Assembly (NCBI GenBank): GCA_019056595.1
Contig: CP036163.1
Span: 3,410,001 to 3,474,000, forward strand
Direction of reading: 5' to 3'
DNA from: Pectobacterium atrosepticum
Lineage (GTDB): Bacteria; Pseudomonadota; Gammaproteobacteria; Enterobacterales; Enterobacteriaceae
DNA length: 64,000 bases
Positions 38,658-49,496 of the stretch are shown here, piece after piece. Each line of letters begins with the position of its first letter. Positions within the stretch are counted from its first letter, which is position 1. Made by a program: the position numbers and the translations under genes. The notes beneath the pieces were generated by a model. It was not told where the DNA came from, searched no databases, and was given only the letters and a program-made list of their open reading frames with translations.

Positions 38658-39905
38658 TTACAGCAGATTCAAACGCTCTTTTTCTGCTAGTTTGGCATCT
38701 TCCGCGTGACACACGGCGGCGATGAACATCACATCTGTTGAGGAGTTCACCGCGGTTTCTGCCGAGTCCTGCAAGACGCCGATGATGAAGCCAACCGCAA
38801 CGACCTGCATAGCGATATCGTTGGAAATACCAAACATGCTACACGCCAGCGGAATCAGCAACAGTGAGCCACCTGCTACGCCCGATGCTCCACAGGCACA
38901 CAGCGATGCCACGACGCTGAGCAGAAGCGCCGTCGGCACGTCGATCTGAATGCCCAGCGTATGCGCGGCGGCCAGCGTCAGTACCGTGATGGTAATCGCC
39001 GCACCTGCCATATTGATGGTGGCACCTAGTGGGATGGCGACAGAGTAGGTGTCTTCATCCAGATTCAACTTGCGGCATAGCTCCATATTGACCGGAATAT
39101 TAGCGGCGGAGCTGCGGGTGAAGAAGGCGGTCACGCCGCTCTCACGCAGGCAGCGCAGCACCAGTGGATAAGGGTTGCTGCGAATCTTCCAGTAAACGAT
39201 CAGTGGGTTGACCACTAACGCGACCAGCAGCATGCCGCCGATCAGTACCATCAGCAGATGGGCATAGCCCCATAGCGCGCCGAAGCCAGTTTCCGCCAGC
39301 GTTGACGCCACCAGACCGAAAATCCCCAGCGGTGCGAAGCGAATCACCACGCGTACAATCATGGTGACCGCGTTGGAGGCATCGTTAATCATGCTCTTTG
39401 TGCTGTCCGAACCTTGGCGGAACGCAATACCTAGCCCAACGGCCCAGACCAGAATACCGATGTAATTCGCATTCAGCAGCGCGTGAATCGGGTTGGCGAT
39501 GACGCTCATCAGCAACCCCTCCAGCACTTCGACAATACCTGATGGCGGCGTGATGTCGGCGGCCTGCGCGTTGAGCGCCAGCGTGGAAGGGAAAAGAACG
39601 CTCAGCACCACGGCAATCAGTGCCGCAGAGAAGGTGCCGATGAGGTAGAGAAACAGCACAGGGCGGATATTGGTTTTCTGCCCTTGCTGGTGGTTGGCGA
39701 TAGAGGCCATGACCAGTACCAATACCAGAATGGGCGCGACGGCTTTCAGTGCGCCGACGAACAGCGTTCCCAATAAACCGGCAGCCAGCGCGGCCTGCGT
39801 AGACAGAGAGGCCAGAATAATACCGGCCGCAAGCCCCAGAAGGATCTGTTGAACCAGACTACCGCGAGTAATGTACTGCAAAAAACGAGACTGTTGAGTT
39901 TCCAT
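38658..39905 (-). CDS. sstT: Serine/threonine:sodium symporter SstT
   Basis: 415 residues, DAACS (glutamate/aspartate-type) family. Imports serine and threonine with sodium. Seen: multiple membrane segments, the serine-rich re-entrant loop [14 protein letters not shown] and the [16 protein letters not shown] motif. The start [20 protein letters not shown] is homologous to E. coli; the frame extends upstream without support. The stop lies next to the right repeat of the insertion. Confidence 0.95.
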   Translation of the reverse strand: METQQSRFLQYITRGSLVQQILLGLAAGIILASLSTQAALAAGLLGTLFVGALKAVAPILVLVLVMASIANHQQGQKTNIRPVLFLYLIGTFSAALIAVVLSVLFPSTLALNAQAADITPPSGIVEVLEGLLMSVIANPIHALLNANYIGILVWAVGLGIAFRQGSDSTKSMINDASNAVTMIVRVVIRFAPLGIFGLVASTLAETGFGALWGYAHLLMVLIGGMLLVALVVNPLIVYWKIRSNPYPLVLRCLRESGVTAFFTRSSAANIPVNMELCRKLNLDEDTYSVAIPLGATINMAGAAITITVLTLAAAHTLGIQIDVPTALLLSVVASLCACGASGVAGGSLLLIPLACSMFGISNDIAMQVVAVGFIIGVLQDSAETAVNSSTDVMFIAAVCHAEDAKLAEKERLNLL

Positions 39906-40162
39906 AATTTTGACGGTGTAACCGTTCCGTTTAGTGATTGTGTGCACGGAGTTGACACCTCTGGCATGTACCGGGTGGCTTTTTCTTTCCGTAACTAAAT
40001 GTGTTTGCATGTATCAGTATATGAAAATTTGCTTTTGAGAAAAGCGGTGATGTGGTTTTTTATGACGGACATCCTTGTCCGTCACCCTGCGTAGCGCTGA
40101 TTTGCGCGCAGAACGTACGTGGGAATGATTGAATATAGAAACGATTGAATGAGGAAAGACAT
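39906..40162. other. Gap between alx and sstT, no gene seen
   Basis: About 260 bases that should hold the sstT promoter and the alx 3' end. Nothing else is recognised. Confidence 0.4.
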
Positions 40163-40188
40163 CTCCGCACAGCGGGAACCGTGCGGAG
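40163..40188 (-). terminator. Hairpin after alx
   Basis: CTCCGCAC-n10-GTGCGGAG, 22 bases after the alx stop. Poor T-run on the minus strand. Confidence 0.5.
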
Positions 40189-40209
40189 AGGGAGTGAGGG
40201 AGTAAAGAA

Positions 40210-41163
40210 TTAACGCTCGGCGCGTTTGTTCACCCAGACGTTGATGAGCATGGTAATGATCAGAATGCTGGCAACGACGCCCAGAGAAATCGCCACCGGA
40301 ATATGGAAAATGTCGATGAGCATCATCTTGGTACCAATGAAGATCAGGATGACGGCCAGACCATATTTCAACAGCGAGAAGCGTTCAGCCACACCAGCCA
40401 ATAGGAAGTACATCGCACGCAGGCCCAGAATAGCGAACAGGTTAGACGTCAGTACAATAAAGGGATCGGTCGTAACGGCGAAAATAGCCGGGATGCTGTC
40501 AACGGCGAAAATCACGTCGCTGATTTCAACCATAATCAGTACCAAAAACAGCGGCGTGGCAAACAGTATGCCGTTACGACGGACAAAGAATTTATCGTTC
40601 TCGATGCTATCCGTCATGCGCAGATGGCTACGCAGCCAGCGCACCAGCGGTTTGTCACCGATTGCCCCATCACCTTCTTTAGCCAGCGCCATTTTAAGGC
40701 CAGTGAACAGCAGGAATGCGCCGAACACATAGAGCAGCCACTGGAATTGCGTGACCAGCCAACTGCCGCCAAACACCATTAGCGTTCTGAGAACGATGGC
40801 ACCCAGCACGCCGTAAATCAGCACGCGACGTTGGTATTGTGGAGGAACGGCGAAGTAGCCGAAGAGCATCAGCCAGACGAAGACGTTATCGACAGCAAGC
40901 GCTTTCTCGATCAAATAACCGGTCAGGAAGGCCAGCGACTGCGCGTTAGCGACTTCGCGACCTACTGTGCCATCCAGATACCACCAGAAGCCGGCGTTGA
41001 ATAGCAGAGAGAGCGTGACCCAGATGATCGACCAGACGGCAGCCTGTTTGAACGTCATTACCGTCGACCCTTTGCGCCCTTGGTAGAGCAGGTCGATGGC
41101 TAGCATCACTATAACAATGGCAGCGAAGCTGCCCCATAACCATGGCGTGCCGATGGTGTGCAT
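40210..41163 (-). CDS. alx: TerC-family membrane protein Alx
   Basis: 317 residues, about nine membrane segments, with the TerC signature [19 protein letters not shown] and [23 protein letters not shown] (acidic residues in the membrane thought to bind metal). E. coli Alx is induced at high pH and by manganese and is proposed to export manganese. AAGGA precedes the ATG at 41163. The long leader carries a riboswitch and a terminator. Confidence 0.95.
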   Translation of the reverse strand: MHTIGTPWLWGSFAAIVIVMLAIDLLYQGRKGSTVMTFKQAAVWSIIWVTLSLLFNAGFWWYLDGTVGREVANAQSLAFLTGYLIEKALAVDNVFVWLMLFGYFAVPPQYQRRVLIYGVLGAIVLRTLMVFGGSWLVTQFQWLLYVFGAFLLFTGLKMALAKEGDGAIGDKPLVRWLRSHLRMTDSIENDKFFVRRNGILFATPLFLVLIMVEISDVIFAVDSIPAIFAVTTDPFIVLTSNLFAILGLRAMYFLLAGVAERFSLLKYGLAVILIFIGTKMMLIDIFHIPVAISLGVVASILIITMLINVWVNKRAER

Positions 41164-41182
41164 AGCAAGATCCTTAAATAGA

Positions 41183-41220
41183 AACAAAAACGGCCAACAT
41201 CGGAAGGACGCTGGCCGCTT
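41183..41220 (-). terminator. Leader terminator before alx
   Basis: Minus strand CGGCCAGC...GTTGGCCG followed by TTTTTGTTT, between the riboswitch and the alx ribosome site. Suits riboswitch control of read-through. Confidence 0.8.
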
Positions 41221-41235
41221 GTTATTAAAGCTGCA

Positions 41236-41390
41236 AATGCACCTCGCCTCCCGGCAAGGTCTCACTTACAACGTTAATGAAGCTGTTTCATTAAGAATCA
41301 AGCTTTTCATCAAAGTTGCCCAGTAACCGGATGCGGAACGCATCGTAATGACGATTAGCTGGCGGAAAAGTTACTCCCCTTTGCCTGACA
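41236..41390 (-). ncRNA. yybP-ykoY (manganese/pH, PRE) riboswitch of alx
   Basis: The minus-strand leader contains the family's hallmarks in order: GCAAAGGGGAGTAACTT at the 5' side, a variable arm, and GTGAGACCTTGCCGGGAGGC then GAGGTGC at the 3' side. E. coli alx has the same element (PRE), which answers to manganese and alkaline pH. A terminator hairpin follows, so transcription control is likely here. Confidence 0.85.
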
Positions 41391-41435
41391 GAAGATAGGT
41401 GAAAAGATGATCTTGGTCAAATAATTATCACCGTC

Positions 41436-42434
41436 TTATTCCGCATTTCCCGGCGTCGCGGCATCGGCAGGAAACACGACACCCGTTTGGCGGCGAATTT
41501 CCGTGAGCAGCACGGCGACGGTGCGTGAGCGCGCCAGTTCCGCATGGTTGATATCGTTATCGTTCACCCGCGCTGCAAAGACTTCCGCTTCGTACAGCAT
41601 GCTGTTGATATGCTGCGGCTGGCTGAGATCCAACTGCTTGCCTTCACGCGGGATGAATTTCACGTTATGGCATTCAGAGACTTTTTCAATCACCAGCGAA
41701 CCGTCTTCCCCCTGAATTTCGCTGGGAATGGCGGAGTGGCTGACTTTGGAATGGACGATGGTGACATCGAAATCGCCGTAATTCAGGATGATACTGCCAT
41801 GTGCGTCCACACCGCTTTCCAACAGCGTTGCGCTGGCCTGCGTAGTGCAGGGTTCTCCCCACAGCGCTACGGCGAAGGCCAGACAGTAGTAGCCGATATC
41901 CATGATGGAACCGTTTGAAAACGCCGGATTGAAGGTATTCGGGTTCTCGCCAGCCAGATAGCGCGGGTAGCGCGAGGAATACTGGCAGTAGCTCAGTACC
42001 ACTTTACGCAATCTGCCGACTTTCGGGAGCGCCTGCTGCACCACGCTAAAGTTAGGCAGGCTGGCGGTTTTGAACGCTTCAAATAGCACGACCTGATTTT
42101 CTCTGGCACAGGCTATCATTTGTTCGACTTCATAGCGGTTGGAGGCCAGCGGTTTTTCACAGATGACATGCTTGCCGTGGCTCAGGAAGAGCAGGGCCTG
42201 TTCGCAGTGCAGTGAGTTAGGGCTGGCCAGATACACCGCGTCGATAAGATCGGATTTCGCCATGGTTTCCAGCGAATCAAATAGCGTATCTACCATGTAA
42301 TCGGCTTGAAACGGCTGCGCTTTTTCTACCGTTCGGGAATAGATGGCGGTGAGCTTCAGCTTGCCGGTTTCATGGGCGGCATCAACAAACTGACGGGTGA
42401 TCCAACTGGTTCCTACAATAGCGAAGCGAATCAT
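41436..42434 (-). CDS. ygjR: Gfo/Idh/MocA-family oxidoreductase YgjR
   Basis: 332 residues: N-terminal Rossmann fold (MIRFAIVGTSWITRQFVDAA), then the family motif VICEKPLASNRYEVEQ with the catalytic EKP, and a C-terminal alpha/beta domain (GSIMDIGYYCLAFAV). Likely NAD(P)-dependent; the substrate is unknown. The start at 42434 is the conserved one. alx and rlmG flank it; in E. coli alx and ygjR are also neighbours. Confidence 0.9.
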   Translation of the reverse strand: MIRFAIVGTSWITRQFVDAAHETGKLKLTAIYSRTVEKAQPFQADYMVDTLFDSLETMAKSDLIDAVYLASPNSLHCEQALLFLSHGKHVICEKPLASNRYEVEQMIACARENQVVLFEAFKTASLPNFSVVQQALPKVGRLRKVVLSYCQYSSRYPRYLAGENPNTFNPAFSNGSIMDIGYYCLAFAVALWGEPCTTQASATLLESGVDAHGSIILNYGDFDVTIVHSKVSHSAIPSEIQGEDGSLVIEKVSECHNVKFIPREGKQLDLSQPQHINSMLYEAEVFAARVNDNDINHAELARSRTVAVLLTEIRRQTGVVFPADAATPGNAE

Positions 42435-42595
42435 AAGCGTTTGGTATCCTGAGGGCATCGGTGATGAATAGGCAGATTATCACGGTGAAATGACAAGGCA
42501 ACGTCAATCATTTCCCTTTCTGGCAGAGAAAAGCATTTACTGATGAGCTATTTTAAGGGATAAACAGCGCAAATTTTATGATGTAGGAGAGGCTA

Positions 42596-43735
42596 ATGAG
42601 CCAACTCGAATTGGAAACGTGCAACCTGACGTTGGTGCGTTACCCTCAGGTCGCTGAAAACTCGGCGCTACAGGCTTGGGATGCCGCAGATGAATACTTG
42701 CTGCGTGAGCTGTCCACCATGGAAATCGCGCCGGGTCCGCGCCTGATTTTCAATGATACGTTTGGTGCATTGGCCTGCGGTTTGCAGGCGCAATCGCCCG
42801 TCAGTATCAGCGATTCTTATCTCAGCCAACTGGCGACGCGGCATAATCTGGAACTGAACGGCTATGATGCCGATGCAGTAACGCTGTTGGATAGCATGGC
42901 GGATCTACCCGATGCGCCAGCGCTGGTAGTGATGAGGATCCCCAAAACGATCGCGCTGCTGGAACACCAGTTGAGAATGTTGCGTAAGGTTGTCACGCCG
43001 CAAACACGCATTATTGCCGGGGCGAAGGCGCGGGATATTCATACTTCTACGCTGCAACTGTTTGAGCGCGTGATGGGGCCGACGAAAACCTCGCTGGCCT
43101 GGAAAAAGGCGCGTCTGGTTCACTGTGAGTGGGCGGATCTCAAAGTCAGTGAGCAGTCACTTACTACTGAGTGGGAGCTGGATGGCTACGGCTATCGTAT
43201 TCAAAACCATGCTAACGTGTATTCGCGTAATGGGCTGGATATCGGCGCACGTTTCTTTATGCAGCATTTGCCGGAACAGATAGACGGTAAGATCATCGAT
43301 CTCGGTTGTGGCAACGGTGTCATTGGGCTGGCCGCGCTGGAAGCCAACCCGGACGCCACCGTCGGTTTCTTTGATGAATCCTACATGGCGGTAGCATCGA
43401 GCCAGATGAACGTTGAAGTCAACCGCCCGCAGGATGTTGAGCGCTGTAGCTTTGTGGTGAACAACGGATTGTCCCGCGTTAGGCGCGATACGTTGCAGGC
43501 AGTGCTGTGTAATCCGCCATTTCATCAGTTACAGGCCGTGACCGATGAAATCGCCTGGCAGATGTTTATGGATGCCCGTCGCTGCCTTCAGGTCGGTGGA
43601 GAGCTGCGTATTGTGGGTAATCGCCATCTGGATTACTTCCACAAGCTGAAGCGTCTGTTCGGTAACTGTGAAACCATTGCCAGCAACACGAAGTTCGCCG
43701 TGCTGCGTGCGGTTAAAACCAATTCGTCCCGTTAA
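42596..43735 (+). CDS. rlmG: 23S rRNA (guanine-1835-N2) methyltransferase RlmG
   Basis: 379 residues. It methylates G1835 of 23S rRNA before 50S assembly is complete. The N-terminal half is a degenerate methyltransferase fold; the C-terminal catalytic half has the SAM motif [16 protein letters not shown] and the amino-methylase motif [19 protein letters not shown] is the ribosome site. Confidence 0.95.
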   Translation: MSQLELETCNLTLVRYPQVAENSALQAWDAADEYLLRELSTMEIAPGPRLIFNDTFGALACGLQAQSPVSISDSYLSQLATRHNLELNGYDADAVTLLDSMADLPDAPALVVMRIPKTIALLEHQLRMLRKVVTPQTRIIAGAKARDIHTSTLQLFERVMGPTKTSLAWKKARLVHCEWADLKVSEQSLTTEWELDGYGYRIQNHANVYSRNGLDIGARFFMQHLPEQIDGKIIDLGCGNGVIGLAALEANPDATVGFFDESYMAVASSQMNVEVNRPQDVERCSFVVNNGLSRVRRDTLQAVLCNPPFHQLQAVTDEIAWQMFMDARRCLQVGGELRIVGNRHLDYFHKLKRLFGNCETIASNTKFAVLRAVKTNSSR

Positions 43736-43751
43736 GCTGCTTCTGCTTAAA

Positions 43752-45851
<2,100 letters not shown>

Positions 45852-46017
45852 CTAGCCGTAATTGAGTGAGTTGTGAAATTTATGTTTATTTATTGTGATT
45901 GATGTCATTGCCAGTTGTAGGGATACCGCGTGTACGCAAAGGATCGTGCGCTGGAATGTTTGTTGTCGGCGGCGTGTGACATTATAATCCGCGGGTTTAT
46001 TGGGCAAAGGTATCGTT

Positions 46018-46314
46018 ATGCGGGTGGAAGAGTTGGAATATCGGCTGGATAGCGCGCTTCAGGCGTTAGAGCAAAGCGTTCAGCGTCAGCAGCAGACATG
46101 GCGGCAGGAACATCAGTCCCTTCAGCAGCAGTTGCTTCAGGCTCAAGAGCGTGATGCTTGCCTTTGTACGCAGATTGAACGGCTTTCTGCACAGCTTAGC
46201 TCAATGGGTAGTTCGCCGGAGCGAAATCCGCTGATTCAAAAAATGAAAGTCATTCATGCCCACCTTGATGCGTTGGTACAAGACGCTACCGCCTTTAGAC
46301 GTTCACTTCCGTAA
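46018..46314 (+). CDS. Short coiled-coil protein of unknown function
   Basis: 98 residues from MRVEELEYRLDSALQALEQS; an AAAGG ribosome site supports ATG 46018 over 46000. Most of it is a Gln-rich amphipathic helix (QQQTWRQEHQSLQQQLLQAQ), then LIQKMKVIHAHLDALVQD. No signal peptide or membrane segment. I do not recognise a named family; the shape is like small cytoplasmic coiled-coil adaptors. The next gene is Spy-like, 265 bases away, with a weak hairpin (GGTGC/GCACC) between. Confidence 0.7.
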   Translation: MRVEELEYRLDSALQALEQSVQRQQQTWRQEHQSLQQQLLQAQERDACLCTQIERLSAQLSSMGSSPERNPLIQKMKVIHAHLDALVQDATAFRRSLP

Positions 46315-46579
46315 GCGCACTGCCAGCATTTTTACGCTATTGGCTCGTGGTGCTGTAAAAAAGCACCAAGGGTAAAGCAGTAATATCGTGCCACGTTGTT
46401 CACGTAATACTCCCGCTCCTTACACAATTCCTCCTCATTCTCCACAATTGCCGCAAATGTGGAGCCGACACTTGCAGAGATTTACCCTTACTCTAATTAA
46501 CTGAAGGTGTTGGGCCTATACTTTCTCTCGTAGCACGGCACTCGCCGTCGACAAGTCAATTCAGAGAGAGGAATAAAAT

Positions 46580-47068
46580 ATGCGTAAACTCACTGCAATG
46601 CTGGTTGCTTCTTCTTTGGCATTGGGCGCGGCAGGTCTCGCGCATGCTAATGAAGCACCGAAAGGTCCTGGCTCGGAACACAAGATGATGATGAAAGAGG
46701 GTCGGGAGCATCGTGGCATGATGGGGCCCGATGCGATGTTTAAGGAGCTGAATTTGACGGAAGCGCAGAAGCAGCAAATTAAAGACATCATGAAAGATTC
46801 CCGCGAGAAAATGCACAAAGCTATGCAGGATGATCGTCGTGATATGCATAGTCTGGTCGCATCAGATACGTTTGATGCCGCGAAAGCACAGGCTCAGTTG
46901 GATAAAGCCGATGGCGCGCACAAGGCCAGAATGCTGAGCGGGCTGGAAACCAAAAACAAAATTTACAATGTTCTGACGCCAGAGCAGAAGAAGCAGTACA
47001 ACGACAGTTTTGAAAAACGACTGACTCAACCGCCAAAACCTGACGGCAAGCCCGTTCCTGCGGAATAA
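46580..47068 (+). CDS. spy: Spy/CpxP-family periplasmic chaperone
   Basis: 162 residues: signal peptide MRKLTAMLVASSLALGAAGLAHA, then the LTxxQ-type motifs (LNLTEAQKQQIKDIM and LTPEQKKQYNDSFEK) of the Spy/CpxP family. E. coli Spy is an ATP-independent periplasmic chaperone induced through Cpx and Bae envelope stress. A Met/His-rich segment near the mature N-terminus (EHKMMMKEGREHRGMM) might bind metal. A strong AGAGAGGA ribosome site is present. Confidence 0.88.
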   Translation: MRKLTAMLVASSLALGAAGLAHANEAPKGPGSEHKMMMKEGREHRGMMGPDAMFKELNLTEAQKQQIKDIMKDSREKMHKAMQDDRRDMHSLVASDTFDAAKAQAQLDKADGAHKARMLSGLETKNKIYNVLTPEQKKQYNDSFEKRLTQPPKPDGKPVPAE

Positions 47069-47106
47069 TTCGTTCACACGATACCTGAGATACCTAAGTT
47101 AGTAAG

Positions 47107-47164
47107 ACCATCGGATTGACGTATTACCTCACGGGGAATGCATCGGTCCGGTGGTTTTTTTATT
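47107..47164 (+). terminator. Terminator of spy
   Basis: ACCATCGGA ... TCCGGTGGT with one G-T pair, followed by TTTTTTTATTT, about 40 bases after the stop. Confidence 0.55.
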
Positions 47165-47267
47165 TATTTTCCCCTCATCACATCACACTGTGAGTAGGGA
47201 AATGATTAATGTTATTCTCACGGGAGACAGCAGGCGGGACTATTGGATAGTGGGCGGTAAAGGACAG

Positions 47268-48737
47268 ATGAATAACGATTTGACGTTGAAAACTATAAAA
47301 TTCATGCCGCTTCTGTTTCTGACCACCCTAATAGTGAGCTGTCTGGGATTTCGGTTTCGAGTGCTGGATGAACTGTCGCTGTTTTGGCCCGCTAATATGC
47401 TGGTTTTTTGTCTCATGATTAGTTTCAGGGCCAGAAAAGGGACGATAAAAGGTAAAACATTCTCGATCGGTATGGGTTTTTTAGTGGGCTATGCGGCGAT
47501 GCTGTCGGCAGCGTTACTGATGGATAATAATTCACCGTTAAAAACCAAGGTACTGTTATGTTTGTGCAATATTATCTTTGTGGTGGCGGCCTGGTGCGCC
47601 TTTTACCTGATGTGCCGGTTTACCGGAAAGTGGTCGACATTTGAAAAATTCAGCAAGTATTACGTCTATATTATTTTCGCTTCGACGTTTGTAGGCGCGT
47701 TCTCATCAGGTGTGGCTTATGGATTCTATGCGTATGTCTACGATGTTGGGAATCACTATGATGAATTTATGGACTGGTTCAGTGAACAACTGGGAACTGG
47801 CATTATTCTCGCGTTCTTTTTCCTGCGGGGTAAAGACATCCTGCGAGCGCTACGGAATATTCCGCTTTGTCCTAAGCACATCAGAGAAAATATTTTTCCC
47901 TTTCTGGTCTTCATTATTTTCTTATTGGTTAGCCTGTTTTTTCTGGACGCCAGTCTTATTACACTGTCCGTTATTCCACTTACGCTGTGCGCGTTCAATT
48001 ACTCTTTCCCGATTATGTCGCTGCTCTGTGCAATTACGGGCGTAATACTGAATTATCTCTATATTAATCAGGTCGGTATACTCATAGATTCAAATTCTGA
48101 AGCGTACATTAATTCGTTTCTCACCACGGCACGGCTGAATATAGCGATGCTCATTATGGCGATGTTAAGCGTCTCGCATTTTGTCTCGATGAACCGGCGA
48201 CTGATTAAAATCATCGAAAGTAACAGTCTGAGGGATGCACTTACGAATACCTTCAATCGTCGCGCTTTTCTCAGTATGTTGAACGTGAGACAGGGCGTGC
48301 TGATGAATAAGAGAAAGCGTCAAATAACACTGCTATTTCTGGATATCGATTATTTTAAGCAAGTCAACGATACCTACGGCCATGCCTGCGGTGATGAATT
48401 GATCGCCAGCTTTGCCCGTATGCTGAGCGCCAATATTCGACCGAGCGACATTCTTTGCCGCTGGGGCGGGGAAGAGTTCATTATTGCGGCTTACGACCTG
48501 ACGGATGAGCAGTCTGAAGCCATGGCTGAAGCGCTGCGGCGTCTTACGGAATCCACCCCGCTTATGCTGTCCGATGGTCGGGAAATTTACTTTACTGTCA
48601 GCATTGGCGTTGCCATTTTTTCCCAGTATGAAGGCGGCAATATTTACGATCTCATCGGGCTGGCGGACGAGCAACTCTATAAAGCGAAGGCTCAGGGACG
48701 TAATTGCGTTTGCATGCGCTTGGCCGAGGGCGTCTGA
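47268..48737 (+). CDS. Membrane-anchored diguanylate cyclase (MASE1-like sensor plus GGDEF)
   Basis: 489 residues. The first 300 form about eight membrane segments of MASE1 type (LSLFWPANMLVFCLMISF). The C-terminal GGDEF domain keeps an active GGEEF site (RWGGEEFIIAAYDL), the metal Asp in FLDIDYFKQVNDTYGH and the closing DEQLYKAKAQGRN. It should make cyclic di-GMP. No inhibitory RxxD is obvious directly before GGEEF (sequence SDILCRW). Start by AAAGGA before 47268; in-frame starts at 47151 and 47202 are less likely. Confidence 0.88.
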   Translation: MNNDLTLKTIKFMPLLFLTTLIVSCLGFRFRVLDELSLFWPANMLVFCLMISFRARKGTIKGKTFSIGMGFLVGYAAMLSAALLMDNNSPLKTKVLLCLCNIIFVVAAWCAFYLMCRFTGKWSTFEKFSKYYVYIIFASTFVGAFSSGVAYGFYAYVYDVGNHYDEFMDWFSEQLGTGIILAFFFLRGKDILRALRNIPLCPKHIRENIFPFLVFIIFLLVSLFFLDASLITLSVIPLTLCAFNYSFPIMSLLCAITGVILNYLYINQVGILIDSNSEAYINSFLTTARLNIAMLIMAMLSVSHFVSMNRRLIKIIESNSLRDALTNTFNRRAFLSMLNVRQGVLMNKRKRQITLLFLDIDYFKQVNDTYGHACGDELIASFARMLSANIRPSDILCRWGGEEFIIAAYDLTDEQSEAMAEALRRLTESTPLMLSDGREIYFTVSIGVAIFSQYEGGNIYDLIGLADEQLYKAKAQGRNCVCMRLAEGV

Positions 48738-48808
48738 ATCTTTTCTTGACCTTCCCCTTACTGGAACGTCTACCCTCAAAAAGCACTGTGACTGATTGAG
48801 AGGTTGTG

Positions 48809-49171
48809 ATGAAGAAAGTTCATTTGTTATTAACGGCGGCTTTGCTGGTTCCATTTCTCTCGTTTGCTGCTGACAGCGCCCATAGCGGCCATGGTTCAAC
48901 GAACGGCGAGTCGTCTTCCCAACAGGCATATACGAAAGGCATGGATGCGATGCATACCGAGATGATGGAAGGTATGAAGTCCAGCGACCCTGATATTGCC
49001 TTCGCCAAAGGGATGATTGCGCATCACCGTGGCGCAATTGATATGGCGAAGACGGAACTGCAATACGGCAAAGACCCGGAGCTGCGTAAGCTGGCGGAAG
49101 AGATTATCAAAGCCCAGCAGCCGGAGATCGACCAAATGGAAGCCTGGCTGAAGAAGCAGGGCAAACAGTAA
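48809..49171 (+). CDS. DUF305-family periplasmic protein
   Basis: 120 residues: signal peptide ending ...LVPFLSFA, a His/Ser/Gly-rich linker (HSGHGSTNG), then the DUF305 four-helix core with FAKGMIAHHRGAIDMAKTEL and QPEIDQMEAWL. Family members are ferritin-like and some (CopM) bind copper through Met and His residues, which are common here (MDAMHTEMMEGMK). Start is the ATG at 48809 after GAGAGG; GTG 48806 is possible. Role probably metal-related, unproven. Confidence 0.85.
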   Translation: MKKVHLLLTAALLVPFLSFAADSAHSGHGSTNGESSSQQAYTKGMDAMHTEMMEGMKSSDPDIAFAKGMIAHHRGAIDMAKTELQYGKDPELRKLAEEIIKAQQPEIDQMEAWLKKQGKQ

Positions 49172-49334
49172 ATTTGCCGATGGCGTTTCTTTGAGAAGCG
49201 CCATTTTGTTTTTACGGCGTCGTCGAGTCGTGGATTAGGCTGCTTTGCCTGATTGGCAGAAATTTAGTGACTGTTTTCACAGAATAAAACGTAGAGATAG
49301 CTTTCTCTGCGTTAACTTGTTAGAAAACAGGAAA

Positions 49335-49365
49335 GGACGTCACCAGAATTTTCTGGGCGAGACCT
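49335..49365 (+). promoter_or_regulatory. BglG-type ribonucleic antiterminator (RAT) site
   Basis: GGACGTCACC, a small AGAA/TTCT hairpin, then GGGCGAGACCT. This follows the RAT pattern (GGATTGTTAC, hairpin, GGCAAAACCT) and is shared with the leader at 52992-53022. Its last four bases are part of the following terminator stem, so the two structures exclude each other, as in bgl and sac operons. Confidence 0.75.
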
Positions 49366-49412
49366 GGATAAAGCAGCGTAGGTAACACGCTGCTTTATCC
49401 AGGTTTTTTTTT
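49362..49412 (+). terminator. Regulated leader terminator before the PTS gene
   Basis: A perfect 18-bp stem: ACCTGGATAAAGCAGCGT pairs with ACGCTGCTTTATCCAGGT around a 7-base loop, then eight T. It should block nearly all read-through unless the RAT fold forms. Confidence 0.92.
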
Positions 49413-49496
49413 GCTTATTTTCCAGCTGGCCAGCGGATAACAAGCGGGATGACGTGTATTAGGCAGTCGCAGCCATTGACGAAACGGGAAGTCATT

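Larger units (their letters stand above)
49172..49496 (+). other. Leader of the beta-glucoside PTS gene
   Basis: 325 bases without a gene. The first part holds a small hairpin (TGGCGTTTCTTTGAGAAGCGCCA), the likely terminator of the DUF305 gene. The second part is the antiterminator site and terminator, listed separately. Confidence 0.55.

Noticed and set aside
38326..38712. A minus-strand frame of 128 codons across the end of sstT and the island border
   Set aside because: It overlaps sstT, the tRNA remnant and its terminator, and mixes unrelated stretches. Only the short IS3 OrfA start nearby looks real, in another frame.
46320..46579. CpxR or BaeR boxes before spy
   Set aside because: GTAAA-like words are present (near 46371 and, inverted, near 46484), but their spacing does not fit the GTAAA-N5-GTAA consensus well enough to call.
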